Shown here piece by piece: positions 1 to 11,700 of a stretch of DNA of 64,000 bases. The notes under the pieces were generated by a model, which ran no database searches, was not told where the DNA came from, and saw only the letters and a program-made list of their open reading frames with translations. The stretch's first letter is position 1. The number at the start of each line of letters is the position of its first letter. The translations under genes were made by a program, and so were the position numbers. This stretch comes from Saccoglossus kowalevskii (lineage: Eukaryota; Hemichordata; Enteropneusta; Harrimaniidae). The stretch is from contig NW_003140823.1 in the NCBI RefSeq assembly GCF_000003605.2, positions 9,697-73,696 on the forward strand. The letters run 5' to 3'.

Positions 1-1062
1 GACGTTTCCAAGCTTTAATTAAGTAATTTTCATGTTATTGGAAAGTATCGAAGGAGTCACCGGCGGCAATCAGTGCAAGTCGCGCCCAGGTCAAACCTCA
101 TACTTGTGATTTTCATTTGAAGAGCGCATTCGATTTTGGGAAAGTCAATGTTTATCAACACAAATGTCGCACATGCGCAGCGCTACGACTACCGCGTTTT
201 AAATTCCTTTGCCGCTGTGACGTGATAGCTTCTGCGGGACAGATTGTATGGATAATAGCGCCATCTAGTGGCAATGATGTGACTTTATCTCGCATCACTA
301 CATAAGTAAATACATAAATTCATAAATACGAAATTCATAAAGGCATGATTTTTTGTGTGCAAATATATAAGATATTTATCAAACATTTATCCGGAATACC
401 CTCGCGCTTCATTTAATTCAAATTCGTTTTACTACCGTTCGAGTGAAAGATAGTAAATACTGGTCAGCTTCATTCCAACCGTTATTTACTATTTATGTTT
501 TTTGATATACATTATTAAAATAAATATTAATGCCTTCGTGAAATTCACTGTACAATCTGATTAATTTATATACAAACTATTTTGCATCCAAACAAACAAG
601 CAACACAGTCACATATATTTATTTCGCAAGAATACTCACTAAGTTTTAAACTGAGCGGTTTGTTAAGAAAACAATACATTATGTTGTTAATCACTTTGGT
701 TTAATCACTTTGGAAATAAGCTAAAATAAAACCCAGTGAATAATTAAGCACTGTACATGTATTGTAATTCACAATAAATAGAGTGATTTTATTTAGTTAC
801 TACAAAGCGCCACGAGCTGTGTTTTTATGTCATTCATACCAAACCCACGTCTTAATTGAAATGCTCCAAATGCTGCTACAAAACACATTTTATTGAACCC
901 TTGTCAAATTTCTGTAAGAATTACGTACATATTTTAATAAATTGACCACGTTTACATTATGTAGTCGTCGTCGTGATCAAAAAAACAACGCGTGCATCTG
1001 AAAGGAGTATAAAATAATCCGGACGTGCGTGTCGTACTAGCATGGTCGGGTAGACAGTTTGT
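1..1062. other. upstream intergenic sequence, no gene recognised
   Basis: No supported coding exon was found on either strand. The first 300 bases are richer in CpG than the AT-rich sequence after them and contain the CTCF-type motif listed separately, plus a near match to an NRF-1 site at 168-179 (CGCACATGCGCA, one mismatch to the usual core). A TATA-like string (TATAAAAT, about 1009-1016) lies on the + strand, but no gene starts just downstream, so I attach no function to it. The short open frames here have no family-like features. Confidence 0.5.
256..274 (-). promoter_or_regulatory. CTCF-type binding motif
   Basis: The + strand reads TAGCGCCATCTAGTGGCAA. Its reverse complement follows the CTCF core pattern CCANNAGRNGGCGC closely, with TAG after GCGC in complement as in strong sites. 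CTCF is conserved across bilaterians and marks insulators and loop anchors. The site lies about 2.35 kb upstream of the Eph start codon and beyond the 3' end of the minus-strand gene, a sensible place for a domain boundary. The match is seen; occupancy is inference. Confidence 0.5.
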
Positions 1063-1068
1063 TTTATT
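1063..1068 (-). terminator. candidate poly(A) signal of minus-strand gene
   Basis: On the minus strand this hexamer reads AATAAA, the canonical polyadenylation signal, 335 nt after the stop codon of the minus-strand terminal exon. No closer AATAAA was noted between the stop and this point. It would give a 3'UTR of about 350 nt. The hexamer is common by chance in AT-rich DNA, so the assignment rests on its position. Confidence 0.35.
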
Positions 1069-1377
1069 GAAAAAAATACACAATTTCACAGAGAGCGAGT
1101 TTCAGATATGTTCGCAATATATTTTTTCTATATTTGACACGTGATTAAAATAGACCAATTATATGCTGAAATGCGATATGAAATCAATGTTCTCCACTCT
1201 CGACATGGCCACATATTCAGTTGAAGTGTATGGGCAGTAAATATGGCGCCACCATATTACGCGGAATAGACACGTTACACAATGTACAGCATTCGCGTAT
1301 TTTTCTTGAGAAAAAAAAAAAAAAACACGTCTAGCAAGGACAAAACATTTCAATTTAGTTGGGAGTAGACATAACAT

Positions 1378-1397
1378 ACATACATACGTATGTATGT
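1378..1397. repeat. 20-bp perfect palindrome (ACATACATAC/GTATGTATGT)
   Basis: A perfect inverted repeat with no spacer, made from a short CATA run meeting its complement. It starts five bases beyond the stop codon of the minus-strand exon (stop at 1403-1405), so it falls in that gene's 3'UTR and could form a hairpin in RNA. It may be only a simple-sequence artefact. Confidence 0.6.
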
Positions 1398-1402
1398 AAG
1401 TA

Positions 1403-1582
1403 TTATCTTAAAATATATGAATTCCCGTCCAAATTTAACCCGGATCGTTTTGTGATCAAATTAAAATGACTAGACGTCGCGACGAATCGTCGGCCAATCA
1501 TGTCACGTCTAATAAGCAGAGTCAATATTAGAATAACGAACAACAATAATATTTGAGCAAATATGATCGGAGAGTTGTTCAC
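1403..1582 (-). CDS. terminal exon of an unidentified membrane-protein gene
   Basis: Read on the minus strand, a strong acceptor (GTTCATTTCAG) precedes 59 codons and a TAA stop. The peptide begins VNNSP, then has a 19-residue hydrophobic stretch (IIFAQILLLFVILILTLLI) followed at once by RRDMIGRRF. This is the positive-inside pattern of a single-pass segment with a cytoplasmic tail of about 35 residues ending in SYILR. The acceptor is phase 0, matching the phase-0 donor of the upstream minus-strand exon at 2004-2132. I do not recognise the family. The open frame continues past the acceptor, so frame length adds little; support comes from the splice sites, phase agreement and topology. The rest of the gene must lie at higher coordinates, towards or across the Eph 5' end. 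Confidence 0.55.
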   Translation of the reverse strand: MNNSPIIFAQILLLFVILILTLLIRRDMIGRRFVATSSHFNLITKRSGLNLDGNSYILR

Positions 1583-2003
1583 CTGAAATGAACACGTTTG
1601 GCGCTGTGGGTATGAGTAGGAATGCGATAAAACATAGACTCTATAGTATATTGTAGCGTGGTATAAACACACAGTACACGGGGTGTATGCGAGGAATACC
1701 ATAGCCATGTACGCTACAATGGCTTACACATATCTGGAGAGAAAATTATTACAGCACATACTTCGAAAAGGACGTTTTTAAAGAAAATGAAAGCATTTAA
1801 CGAAGAACGTTAATAAATAATAAAAAAAACGACGTAAAGACGACAGTTATTTTCTTCCTGGTGTTATTGACTGATATGAAATTGCGTAGGCTCTCGATAT
1901 AACTATGCATTTGGCAACAGGTGGGGGGTTTGTTTAATTTTTATTGAAAAAACAATCTAGCTCGAATTTCGAATTACACTTGGCAAGTTTCATGGGAACT
2001 TAC

Positions 2004-2132
2004 AGTCATGTATTGTGAGTCTGCGTTGAGTGGCCCATTGTTCATCCCGCTAAATTGTAGAACGTGTCCCGATTTGAGTGTATTTCCCCACTCTCTGTCT
2101 GCGCCGGCTTGACAAGCAATGTAAAACATCTG
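2004..2132 (-). CDS. penultimate exon of the same unidentified minus-strand gene
   Basis: On the minus strand a pyrimidine-rich stretch ending TCATGTCAG (with CAGCAG ambiguity of one codon) precedes 43 codons that end at ACT, followed by a consensus GTAAGT donor. The peptide starts QMFYIACQAG and ends NADSQYMT; it is hydrophilic, has one Cys, and is richer in CpG than its flanks. The phase-0 donor joins directly to the exon at 1403-1582 through a 421-bp GT-AG intron. The product would be the membrane-proximal ectodomain next to the transmembrane segment, if the topology is type I. The motif NNGPLNADSQY resembles the end of some FN3 domains, but this is only a loose resemblance. No upstream exon could be fixed. 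Confidence 0.5.
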
Positions 2133-2624
2133 CTGACATGACACAGGAATCACTCCAAGCGGCACAAGAGTATAAACAAACAACAAAGACGTTAATACAA
2201 CGTAACAGAAAATAATAACGCAACCACTAATATGGCAACAAAGCGCTGAATAGGTTGGGAGCTTTCACTTAAAGGCATATTCCGACAACAAACTATCAAC
2301 AAATGAATCGTAAAGCTTTCTAAAAGCACTTTTAAAAACGAGACACAAAAGACGGGATTGTAGTATCGTTATTTCAATCTGCTGTCAACGATGTTGTTTT
2401 CCACTGTTCTCCGGGTATCTGGCGATTTCCCGGTGGTCTGGTAGATTTTTTAGGGTTAAAGTTAATTTACAATGTATGCCCTCTATAGACAAGATAAGGA
2501 AAACGATTCCCTTGGGTATTCCCGAAAGCTGATACCGTCCATCGATACTGGAGCGACCATCCCTGTCATTGAATAGTTTCGCCCAGTGTGTGGAGTTTCA
2601 ATCATTTTCATGAGAGTACGCGAC
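2133..2624 (+). promoter_or_regulatory. Eph 5' flank and probable 5'UTR / promoter
   Basis: This 490-bp stretch separates the minus-strand exon from the Eph start codon. It has more CpG than most of the window, particularly from about 2390 to 2640, and no TATA box close to the start, consistent with a TATA-less promoter. An in-frame ATG lies at 2610 in a poor context, 15 bases before the preferred start. The transcription start cannot be read from sequence alone. If the minus-strand gene also begins here, the region would be a bidirectional promoter; I could not find a convincing first exon for it. Confidence 0.35.
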
Positions 2625-2715
2625 ATGGCGACCACGGGGTTTACACTTTCTCCAACTTCAACGTTGTTTTTAACAGTCTTTCTTGCCGTTTTAACTCTCA
2701 CAGTCTGTCTACAAG
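2625..2715 (+). CDS. Eph: Eph exon 1: start codon and signal peptide
   Basis: The exon codes for 30 residues plus the first base of codon 31. The start at 2625 is chosen over the in-frame ATG at 2610 because it has G at -3 and G at +4, and because it leaves a normal signal peptide: a short polar N-terminus (MATTGFTLSPTS), a hydrophobic core (LFLTVFLAVLTLTVCL), then the mature end. The donor is AG|GTAAGT, phase 1, as in vertebrate EPH first exons. Using the upstream ATG would add five residues (MRVRD) and would still allow secretion. Confidence 0.85.
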
Positions 2716-5700
2716 GTAAGTGCATTGAGTTGCAATGCATTAGATTATACAGTTCCATGACCAGTGAAGTTTATGGAGTTCTTTGCCGCATGAAAACATA
2801 CTTTCTATCCCGGCATTTTAAAATTGATTCGATCGCGTCGTCAGCTGTGTTGACCTCTCCTTCAGTACTATCAACTTCGTTGAATCGTTCGTCAGACTGT
2901 TTTTCCTGCCTTTCATTTGATTTCCATGCACACACTAACACAATTTCTCTGTACTCGTTACACTGTAATCATTTACTGTGGATATGTGCGTAGGTTAGCA
3001 AAACAAGTGAATGTTCCCGGCATTTGAATTTGAGTGCAGCGGTGTTTAATGTTTCACGTTTGATCGTCGACTTCCGTTGTGAATTTTGGGAATAACCTCG
3101 AAATTACTAAAACTTACGTCATTTTGAATCAGAACAACCTCACAGAGTATGACCAGCTTAGAAACTTTGTGCGCAATTAAACTTGTATTTTGTTATTAGG
3201 ACGATCTTGGTTTGCGTCTCATGACGACTTTACTCACATGAAATTTTAGGAAACATTATCTGCAGACGAAAGACGAGACAAGCGTGACGATTTTGCGGTC
3301 GTTCGCCTTGTTTTTCCCCGTTATCAGTGGTCCTGTCGTCTGCAATTAACCTTACCGTTGCTTTGCGGTAACTACATAAAGACACAGGCCCATAAAACTG
3401 ACTCTTTCACATTAACAGTAAGCACGTAAAAACTAGTTACAGTACGCTAGGTCAATTGTAGTAGCGGAGACTTTATAATTGTCTCAAATCAGTAAAAAGT
3501 TTTTGACACATTCCGCCTGAACAATAGTCTGCGAAAGTCTCCTTTCACAACTCTTGTTGTTTCAGACAACATTTTAAGAGTGGCCGCTTCGGGGTGCTAA
3601 TGATATACACCAGGAATCAATACCCAGCATAATAATTCTATCTATCAAAACTGTTATTTTCAGTGGAATCGACAATTGACCAAAGAGGTAAACAAAAAGT
3701 AAACAGTTGCAAACGTGCGCGTATGTAAATAAATAAACCGTCTTATTTTAATTTCCCTTTACGTTCACAGTTCCCCTGTATAATTCACAAGACCAGCGAA
3801 GTTTAGGATGGACGACCTACCATGAAACATCGTCAGTACAACCAGAGGTGAGTAAAGTCGACACAGTTAGTTTGATTATATTTCCACTATCGTACTTTAA
3901 TTAAAGGCGTACACAAACGTATTATTTTCAGTGGTCCAGGTACTTGATGGTTTTAGGAAGCCAGACATATTTACACTTCACTTAAGCTTCCTGGTAACAA
4001 CATTAACTGTTTGCTTGACACCCCACAACTGATAACCTAATCACATTTACTGGGGGTAGTTTATTTTTCAAAGAGTTGACAATGAGGCCATCTGTGTTGT
4101 GCCAATAAACATTTACAGCTTTCAATAGAAAATATTCTCATTTGTACAAGAAATCTGGTTGTAAAATTCTTTGCAGGTCAAAACATGAACATGAAAGTGA
4201 TAATTTTGTTTCTGTCTTAACTTGATTTTAGTTAGTGTGTATTACATAATTTGAACACCCATGACTTAGAGCTTTGAGTGGGATAAACAATAGACAACTA
4301 ATAGTTTGTAGCAATTTTAATATTTTGTCTATTTATTCCTTAATTTAAAACAGTGGACAGAGACTGGTCCAAGTGGAGGAAGGCGTTATCAAATTTGCCG
4401 TTTTGCCAATGGTGGGAGGCAAAATAACTGGCTTCGGACTACGTGGATTGATGCGAAACAAGCCAACCGAGTGGCTGTTGAGATTGACTTTTCGATGCGA
4501 GAATGTGTTGATATTCCAGGTGCTGTGTCTTGCAAGGAAACATTTGACTTGTACTATTATGAGACTGATAGTGATAACGCTGACCAGAACTGGCCTCCAT
4601 GGTCATCGCCCCCTTACAACAAAGTTGATCGTATTGCAGCTGATGGACGTTTTACACATGACACAGAAGTGATCAATACGAAAACCCGACATTTTGGACC
4701 AATAACACGCAATGGATTTTATTTAGCATTTCAAGACCAAGGATCATGTCTGGCTATTCTCAAGCTGAAAGTATATTATCTAGCCTGTCAAGAAATCACC
4801 ATGAACTTTGCCTATTTCCCGAAGACTCCAGCTGGACCAAAATCCACAGCACTTGTGCAAGTTACAGGTGATTGCATTGACTTCTCACAACCGATTGGAC
4901 CAGAGAATCCTGTGTACCAATGTCAAAGTGATGGCACATGGACTTTGATAGATGGGAGTTGTGCCTGCTCTCCTGGCTATGAAGCAACTAGTGACCGAGC
5001 TTGCCAAGGTAAATTTCTTTTTCTCTTTTTGTTAAACAAGTATAATTAACTTCCCAGTAAAAGATAAAACATTGCAAAGCAACAATAACCATGCATCACT
5101 GATTGAATATCCCCTTACAGTATTACTAAGCTTAGCAAGATTAGAGTTGGAGTCAGTTTTCAAACTAAGGGTGGTGTGTTTTTTTCATTTTTGGAGATTA
5201 GTCCTTTTGCAGTAGAGGCTGTTGGTTCAGCTTATCCCCCCTACAACCATGATTCCTGTCTTTGTTTATTCACTAAATAATCATTACATATTTAGTTGCT
5301 AAATGCATGTTATAAACACATACACTGAGCAGCTGTCATTCCTTGAAACTTTTTTAATAATAATATTTGCCAAAAAATGTCTTTGTGATTAAATTTCAAA
5401 AGTTGTATAATTTAAAATTGAATAAACAAATTGAAATACAGAGTGACGGAAAGGTCAATACTTCTCACTGGACACTAATATGCTAACAATTTATAAATCA
5501 GAGACGAGTGTCATGAGTAAGATAAGTATGTTGGTGGTATGCTGTGCACTGGATCAGCTAGTGTGGGTGTATTCTGATAAGATTGTGTGGGTTGCATGGT
5601 GAATGGCACATTGCAAATGACCATCAACAATTTCTTTTGTTTAATTCTCCAAAAGGACATCCTGTTGGTCAACTCAACGCAATTATTGCATCATATCATG

Positions 5701-8700
5701 ACAGTAACTTCTGAAAAAAATAATAAATGTGATTTTGTGTGATAAAATGATAACATGCTGTTTATAAAATAATCATGTACCAAATTACTGTGCTGGCAGT
5801 GAGATTTAAATTGGCAGTGTGTATGTCTGATTGGTTGAGAAAGCACAGTGCCCATCAGGAATTTAATAAGCTTGTAATCAAGAGGGGGGGAGGGGGTGGT
5901 TCACATTCCAAGCCACCCTGCATGAACCAATGTTTTCTCTCAAGTTTGTCCTCGGGTTTCTGGTATCTTGTAAAATAATCACAGATGGAAGTCCCTAGTA
6001 ACAATTTCGAAAGTGCTTCGGAATCTAAATATTTGTAAAAATTGGTCATAATTTGAAAGTTCTCATTATCACCATGGAGATTTCAAATCAGTCATAGAAT
6101 GAATATTTTAGATCAACAACCCCAATTATGATAGGGTAGTTGTCAACCCTTTTGTACTTGGCCTCTACTCAGTTGAACACACAAAAGCACTTCAGTGATG
6201 AAATGTGTGAAATTCTCAAAAACCATGTTCACGAGTCTGTGTATATGCCAATCAGCATGGATTGTATGCATGTGCATGTTCTCCATGTTTGAGCGGTATT
6301 CGCATGTAATTGGCTTCGAGTCCTACGCTTGTTTTTTATTGAATTCATTGAAATTCAGTATACATATATTCCATGAATGGAACTGACCCCGATATTTCAC
6401 ATTGAAACTGATCACGACAGAAAGCAGATTTCTTTGAAATAACGTAGTATTGAATACTATTCCTATTTTTTGTTCAGAATTTTTTTTTACTAAGTGGGCG
6501 GGGCAGTGCTGACAGAGGATTGGTATCTATAAATATTTACTAATGCATTTTTGTTACATATTTTAATGTGCTGGAGTGCTTATTTTGAGTTTGTATAGAC
6601 TGAAATATAATAAAAATTCCACACCCAGAACATGGAGTTCAATGGAGAGTATTTTTATACTGCGCAGTGTATCTAAAAATATAAAAGTGTCTTAGGATTA
6701 ATAACATAAAATATTGGGTGAGATGCATTTGCTTGCTAGGGGAACATTTTCAAATTTTAAGAAGTAAAAACAGCTAATTCAATGTTGAGAAATTTGTTCT
6801 AGTGTAGTCTCGTTTGTATGGGTAAGCCATACTGGATAGAGTAAGATCTCTTGTCAGAATAAATTGATGAGCTGGAACTCAATGACTCATTCATAGCATT
6901 CAAAATGGAGGGATCTAAAATCGAAATAAAGACAAATTTTACATTGATTTTTGCCAATTTCAGCTGTGTAAAAAATATTACACATTTCTTAGCAATATTT
7001 ATGGCATGTTATCATTTGAAATATTTTGTTTTGCTAAGAGTTGAAATGTGCAGAATTCAATTCACAGAATAAGTGAGATTAAAAAAGATATTCCTTGGCA
7101 ATGTCTGTATAGAGCTATTACCGTGTAGGGGTTGTCTAATATATCACTTTTGAAAAGTAAAGCAGAGATGAAGGAATTCCGAGCTTATCATTCCGCTTTG
7201 TAAGAATCAGTCAAGGGAGTAGTAATGCAATGATGAATGCCATTGAGCTTGAGATATCTCTGTTCTCAATTTGACCCACCAAACCAGTGTCTCAAAATCT
7301 TACATTTCTGACGGGATACATATTTGAATTTTTAAGCAAGTCAACAAATGAAAATATAACTCTAGTTTGGTGGGAATTATTCCTCATTGAAAACTGAGTG
7401 AGTGCAGTGATGTGTATGCCAGTAAATGCAATTTAGCTTGTATGCTGTGTACAAGGAAGCAACTAATGTGTTCTTGAGTGTATAAACATAGAATTCACTA
7501 TTCATAACGTCAAAAGCTAATAAATACCTAGCTACATTGTTGTCATAACATTCTCTCTCTTCAATGTTTAAAATCTTTGTAAATTGACCTTAATTAAAAT
7601 ATATCTCCATTTCACCCCAGAACAATTAATGTTTTTTTTTTTAACATGGTGTCAGTACTTAAAGTGAGAATAAAAAACAGCATGTGTTTTTTGTGTTGTC
7701 TAATTGGCCTTGTTGTTTAACTATAATTGGAGGTCTGAAATGCAAATTAAATAAAGCTTCAAATTCAGTTATGTGTGAATAACATTGATGTCACTTCAGG
7801 AGTGTGGCTCATCAGTATGGTATTGTTCAATTGTAATTGTGATACTTTTACAATGAAAAGACTAATTATATTGGCTGTTAGTCATACAAAACAAAATGTG
7901 GGTCATCTTCTTGGAGTTGAGATCAAGGTTTGTCTCAAAGAATGCAAATTAATAAAGAAAAAAAAACATATTGCTTGGGAGAAATTGAAATCAATCATTT
8001 GTTGAACACATGATGCCGTTAATACACTTGTGTATAACACCTGTGTATGTTTCTGATTAGGGAAGATACGTCAAAACGTACTAATTGTGACTACGATTTT
8101 GTTTCGCCGCTGGCAGAAGACAAAAATTCCTTCAAAGTTATACAAACCTAACAGCTCTATCAGCTGTGCACTGAAAGTTGGATAATTGCATTTTCTTTCT
8201 TTAAAACAATCGTAGGAACAGGCTAGGTCATAAGAAAAGTTGACTGCCAAGAGAGGAGTAACAGACTGTTTTAACATTTTTTTTTTGCCAGACTATTTGA
8301 TAGGGGAAATCATTGATTTAAGTTCACAGGATTTTCTTGTCACTAACCAAATCATGAAGTAACGTTATTATAGACTAAAAAATAACGGACCAATTCACTG
8401 ATCAATTTTTTGTGTGAAGATTGAGTTACAAGTGGGATTTATTTTAGCATGAGAAGGAATCAAATTAGGAGTGCTAGAAATTTTACTGGCATTATCAGCA
8501 ATGAGTTCTCTAAGTCTTTGATAGGTAGTGTTAGAGTGAAATGGGCATCTCTCTGTGTACTTTATAAATGGAACACATGGTAATCTAAACAGCATTGGGT
8601 TTCCCCTGAGTGCCAGATAGCGTTGATTTGCTGATTCTATAATTATGTTTGCGTTCTCTACATGCACTGTAGACAGTAATAAAAATAAAAATAAAACTAT

Positions 8701-11700
8701 AGTTCTTTAATATATACAATGAGCGAAGAAATCTTAACATGATATGGCCGAGTGAGCCGCTCTCTGTGGATTGGCATTCAACTGTCCTTTGTGTTGACGT
8801 CCATTCAGTGCATTGTTTACAGACTCTACAGTTGTGCTATTGCTTTAGTGCAGTTCTAAACAACGCAAATGAATAGAGGCTGTCTCTTTTACTACTGTGC
8901 CTTATTCAAGGGCAGTTTTCCATGAGCCCATTTCACGTAGATGTAAACAAAATCCAACCCATGGGGCCGATGTCTATTCTGGGCATTTTGTGAGTAACGA
9001 AAATAGAAACGTTTGCTTGATTCCGGACATAAGTTTAGTTGAATATTTACTCACCCATCCTAGACGGAGACTATATAAGCTCACTGAATTGGAAACTTTT
9101 ATAGTTCATATGTGTTTTGACATGATAGACATGTGCACACGTTTTCAACCGAATAGCGAGCAAAACTGAGAACTATGTCACATGGTGTTTACTTGTGTTG
9201 TTGTTGACCATATTTCAAGTTTCCGTGCTTATATTTACAGAGTAAAAATTATAAACAATTATGCAAACACAGACTGTTACTGAACGCTGAGTCATCGCTG
9301 GTTGAGATCCGAATAATTATTATATTACAAATTCCGTTCCCCTTCCAGTTCATTTGATATTGTACAAGCTACAGTTGCATTGTTTGTTACATGCTTGTCT
9401 TGCACTGAATTGACGGCCGTAATCGAGTGTGTTTTCAGCATTGGAAGGGGAAGTCAGAAATGAGACCCTTCTGAGAAGCATTCCATAGAATTCCTCATCA
9501 AGTGTTTGATGCACGGAGGTAAAGATGCATGTTTAACCAGCGAGCTGAGTCGGTCACTAGTAGTAGACTGTGTACATTCATTGAGAATCTGTGATTGATC
9601 GACCATTCCTTGTTAGTTCGCACTGTATGCTACATTGTGCCAAGTCTATAAATATAATTATAGGCAAGACCTGCTTGGAATCAATCAGTATGTTTGATAT
9701 TATTTATATTCAGTTTTTTCAAGTGAAATAAATTATAGATCCCTTGGATACTTGCATATTTTTGACCGTTGAATTGATTCCAGCAGTTTATTTAGTTTTA
9801 ATAGAAGTTTCTATGGATTCCAGCATTACTTTTATAATTTCTGAAATCAATAACTTGTACGTGCTGGGTGAAATAGTCTACCCTCCTATAATAATACAGC
9901 ACAGACATATATTTGGTGGTTATATGCAATAATAGCAATGCCTGGTTTGAACTCTGACCCTACATGAGGTCAATATTTGCCTGGAATGTGCATTTTACCA
10001 TTTGTTCAGTAGGTTTTTGTGTGATTTTAATTGAAAGTTTCTAAAAAATTATGACCCTGTTTCTAGTAATAAAAAAAAAACATTATGAAGATCTGTATGC
10101 TTATAATCGTCTTTTTTTTGTCTATGATTTTAAAGAGGGAACGTAAAATGACACAGATGTGTTTATTACATTTTGAGCAAAAATAAAATATTTCAACATT
10201 TCTGACTCAAAATAATGTTTCTAATTGTTCTAGTTAATCGTTGAAGTGAACTTTGAAAACCGGATATAACAGTCATATAAATAGATGCGTGTTACATTGT
10301 ACATGCAATTAATACATCGTCTCATAAATCACGACTTGTGTGTGTGTCTCGCTACCTGCACTCTTTGAAACAATTGCTTTTTTCAGAATTATTTGACCTT
10401 GGAATATCCAGGTTCTTGGTGGTAGAAAATAAAAACAAAGTTCATTTCATTAAAAAGTAAGGTTTTATAGTATTCCTGAACTTCAAGGCATTTTGTGATG
10501 TCTAAAGCGGTATTTTGTAATCCTCTTATATACCCACATAGGAAGTTGCTGCAAGTTCTTTGAAATTATCAATCCACATAAAAGGAAGTTACGTCATTAT
10601 TAATGATGTATTAAAGAGAATTTAACCTGGTAGAACCCACTGTGTATGCATGGCAGGTTTTGAAGTAGCTAAAAATAAAGAATCATCATTCAAGGACAAA
10701 TTTGAATATAGGACATTATGTAGTTATGAAGATTAGTTTATTATTCAGTGAACTAGAAAATAGAGTAAATAATCTCAACACAGCGTGCATTTCATGTTAA
10801 AATACTCATCAAACATTATTTGAAAACACATTATATTACCCTTTAAATATCATGACAGCAGCCTACATGTGACCCTTCCACCCCTATTTGCCTATTAATG
10901 GTATAACCATATCTATTGAATAATTGGGTCATTCCAATACAATATATATATTGTAAAATTTTACGTTTTGGGTGTTTTGTATAAAATTTATTTTCACTGT
11001 TTTTTGATGAGTTGATTGTAAAATAAGGTATTTTCACAGGATTTTATTTTCACTGATTTAGCCCTTTAGAAAAAACAGCGTAAACAAATTCTAGTGAAAA
11101 TAAAGTAATTTACTGTAACACAATAAAACGGAAGGAAATATTTGCATATAATAATTTTAGAATATTTATGAAATGGGGGTACCATTTTGTTTCTTGTTTG
11201 GAATGGTAGACAAATACAAATACAAAAAATAGCTTCAGTGTAATGTATTTTTGTTCTTTGAATGGCTTTTCTGGTAATTCTACCCTGCATTATTGCTATT
11301 GGGGGAGATAAGTAAATATACTGATAAAGCATCAAATTCAATTTTTGAAAACACGCAAATGAGGGGACATTATCAGTCGCATCATGTAAACTACGGTTCG
11401 TATTTGCCAATGAGACAAGAGTAGGCATGACATTTGTACTATCTGGTTAGCAATCGGCCGAACAATTGTACTGGAGATGTATTGCATATATAATAAAAGT
11501 CGCCATACAGGTATATGTACAAATTGATTACTTGTCCTAATTTTGATAATCATGCAAAGTGTCATGACTTTTGTTGCTTTTCAGTGTGTATTAATCCACA
11601 CCCAGTGCTCTCATGACATCCAGATCAATTCTATTCTATGAATAATTGAACAACAGTGTCTTAAGAGAGCTTCTTGATGGCTTTGTTTGCTCATTAGAAA

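Noticed and set aside
1009-1016. TATA-like TATAAAAT on the + strand
   Set aside because: It is 1.6 kb before the Eph start codon with no downstream exon; likely chance in AT-rich DNA, and it falls beyond the minus-strand gene's 3' end.
2483-2758. 91-codon minus-strand open frame opposite Eph exon 1
   Set aside because: It is the shadow of the signal-peptide exon, and no donor in it joins in phase to the minus-strand exon at 2004-2132.
3261-3344. 9-bp inverted repeat TGCAGACGA / TCGTCTGCA in intron 1
   Set aside because: Arms are short and 66 bases apart, with no further pairing; expected by chance at this scale.
11066-11565. Overlapping minus-strand open frames of 75 and 120 codons
   Set aside because: Two different frames look equally protein-like, donors and acceptors are unconvincing, and the lower end overlaps a foldback element.
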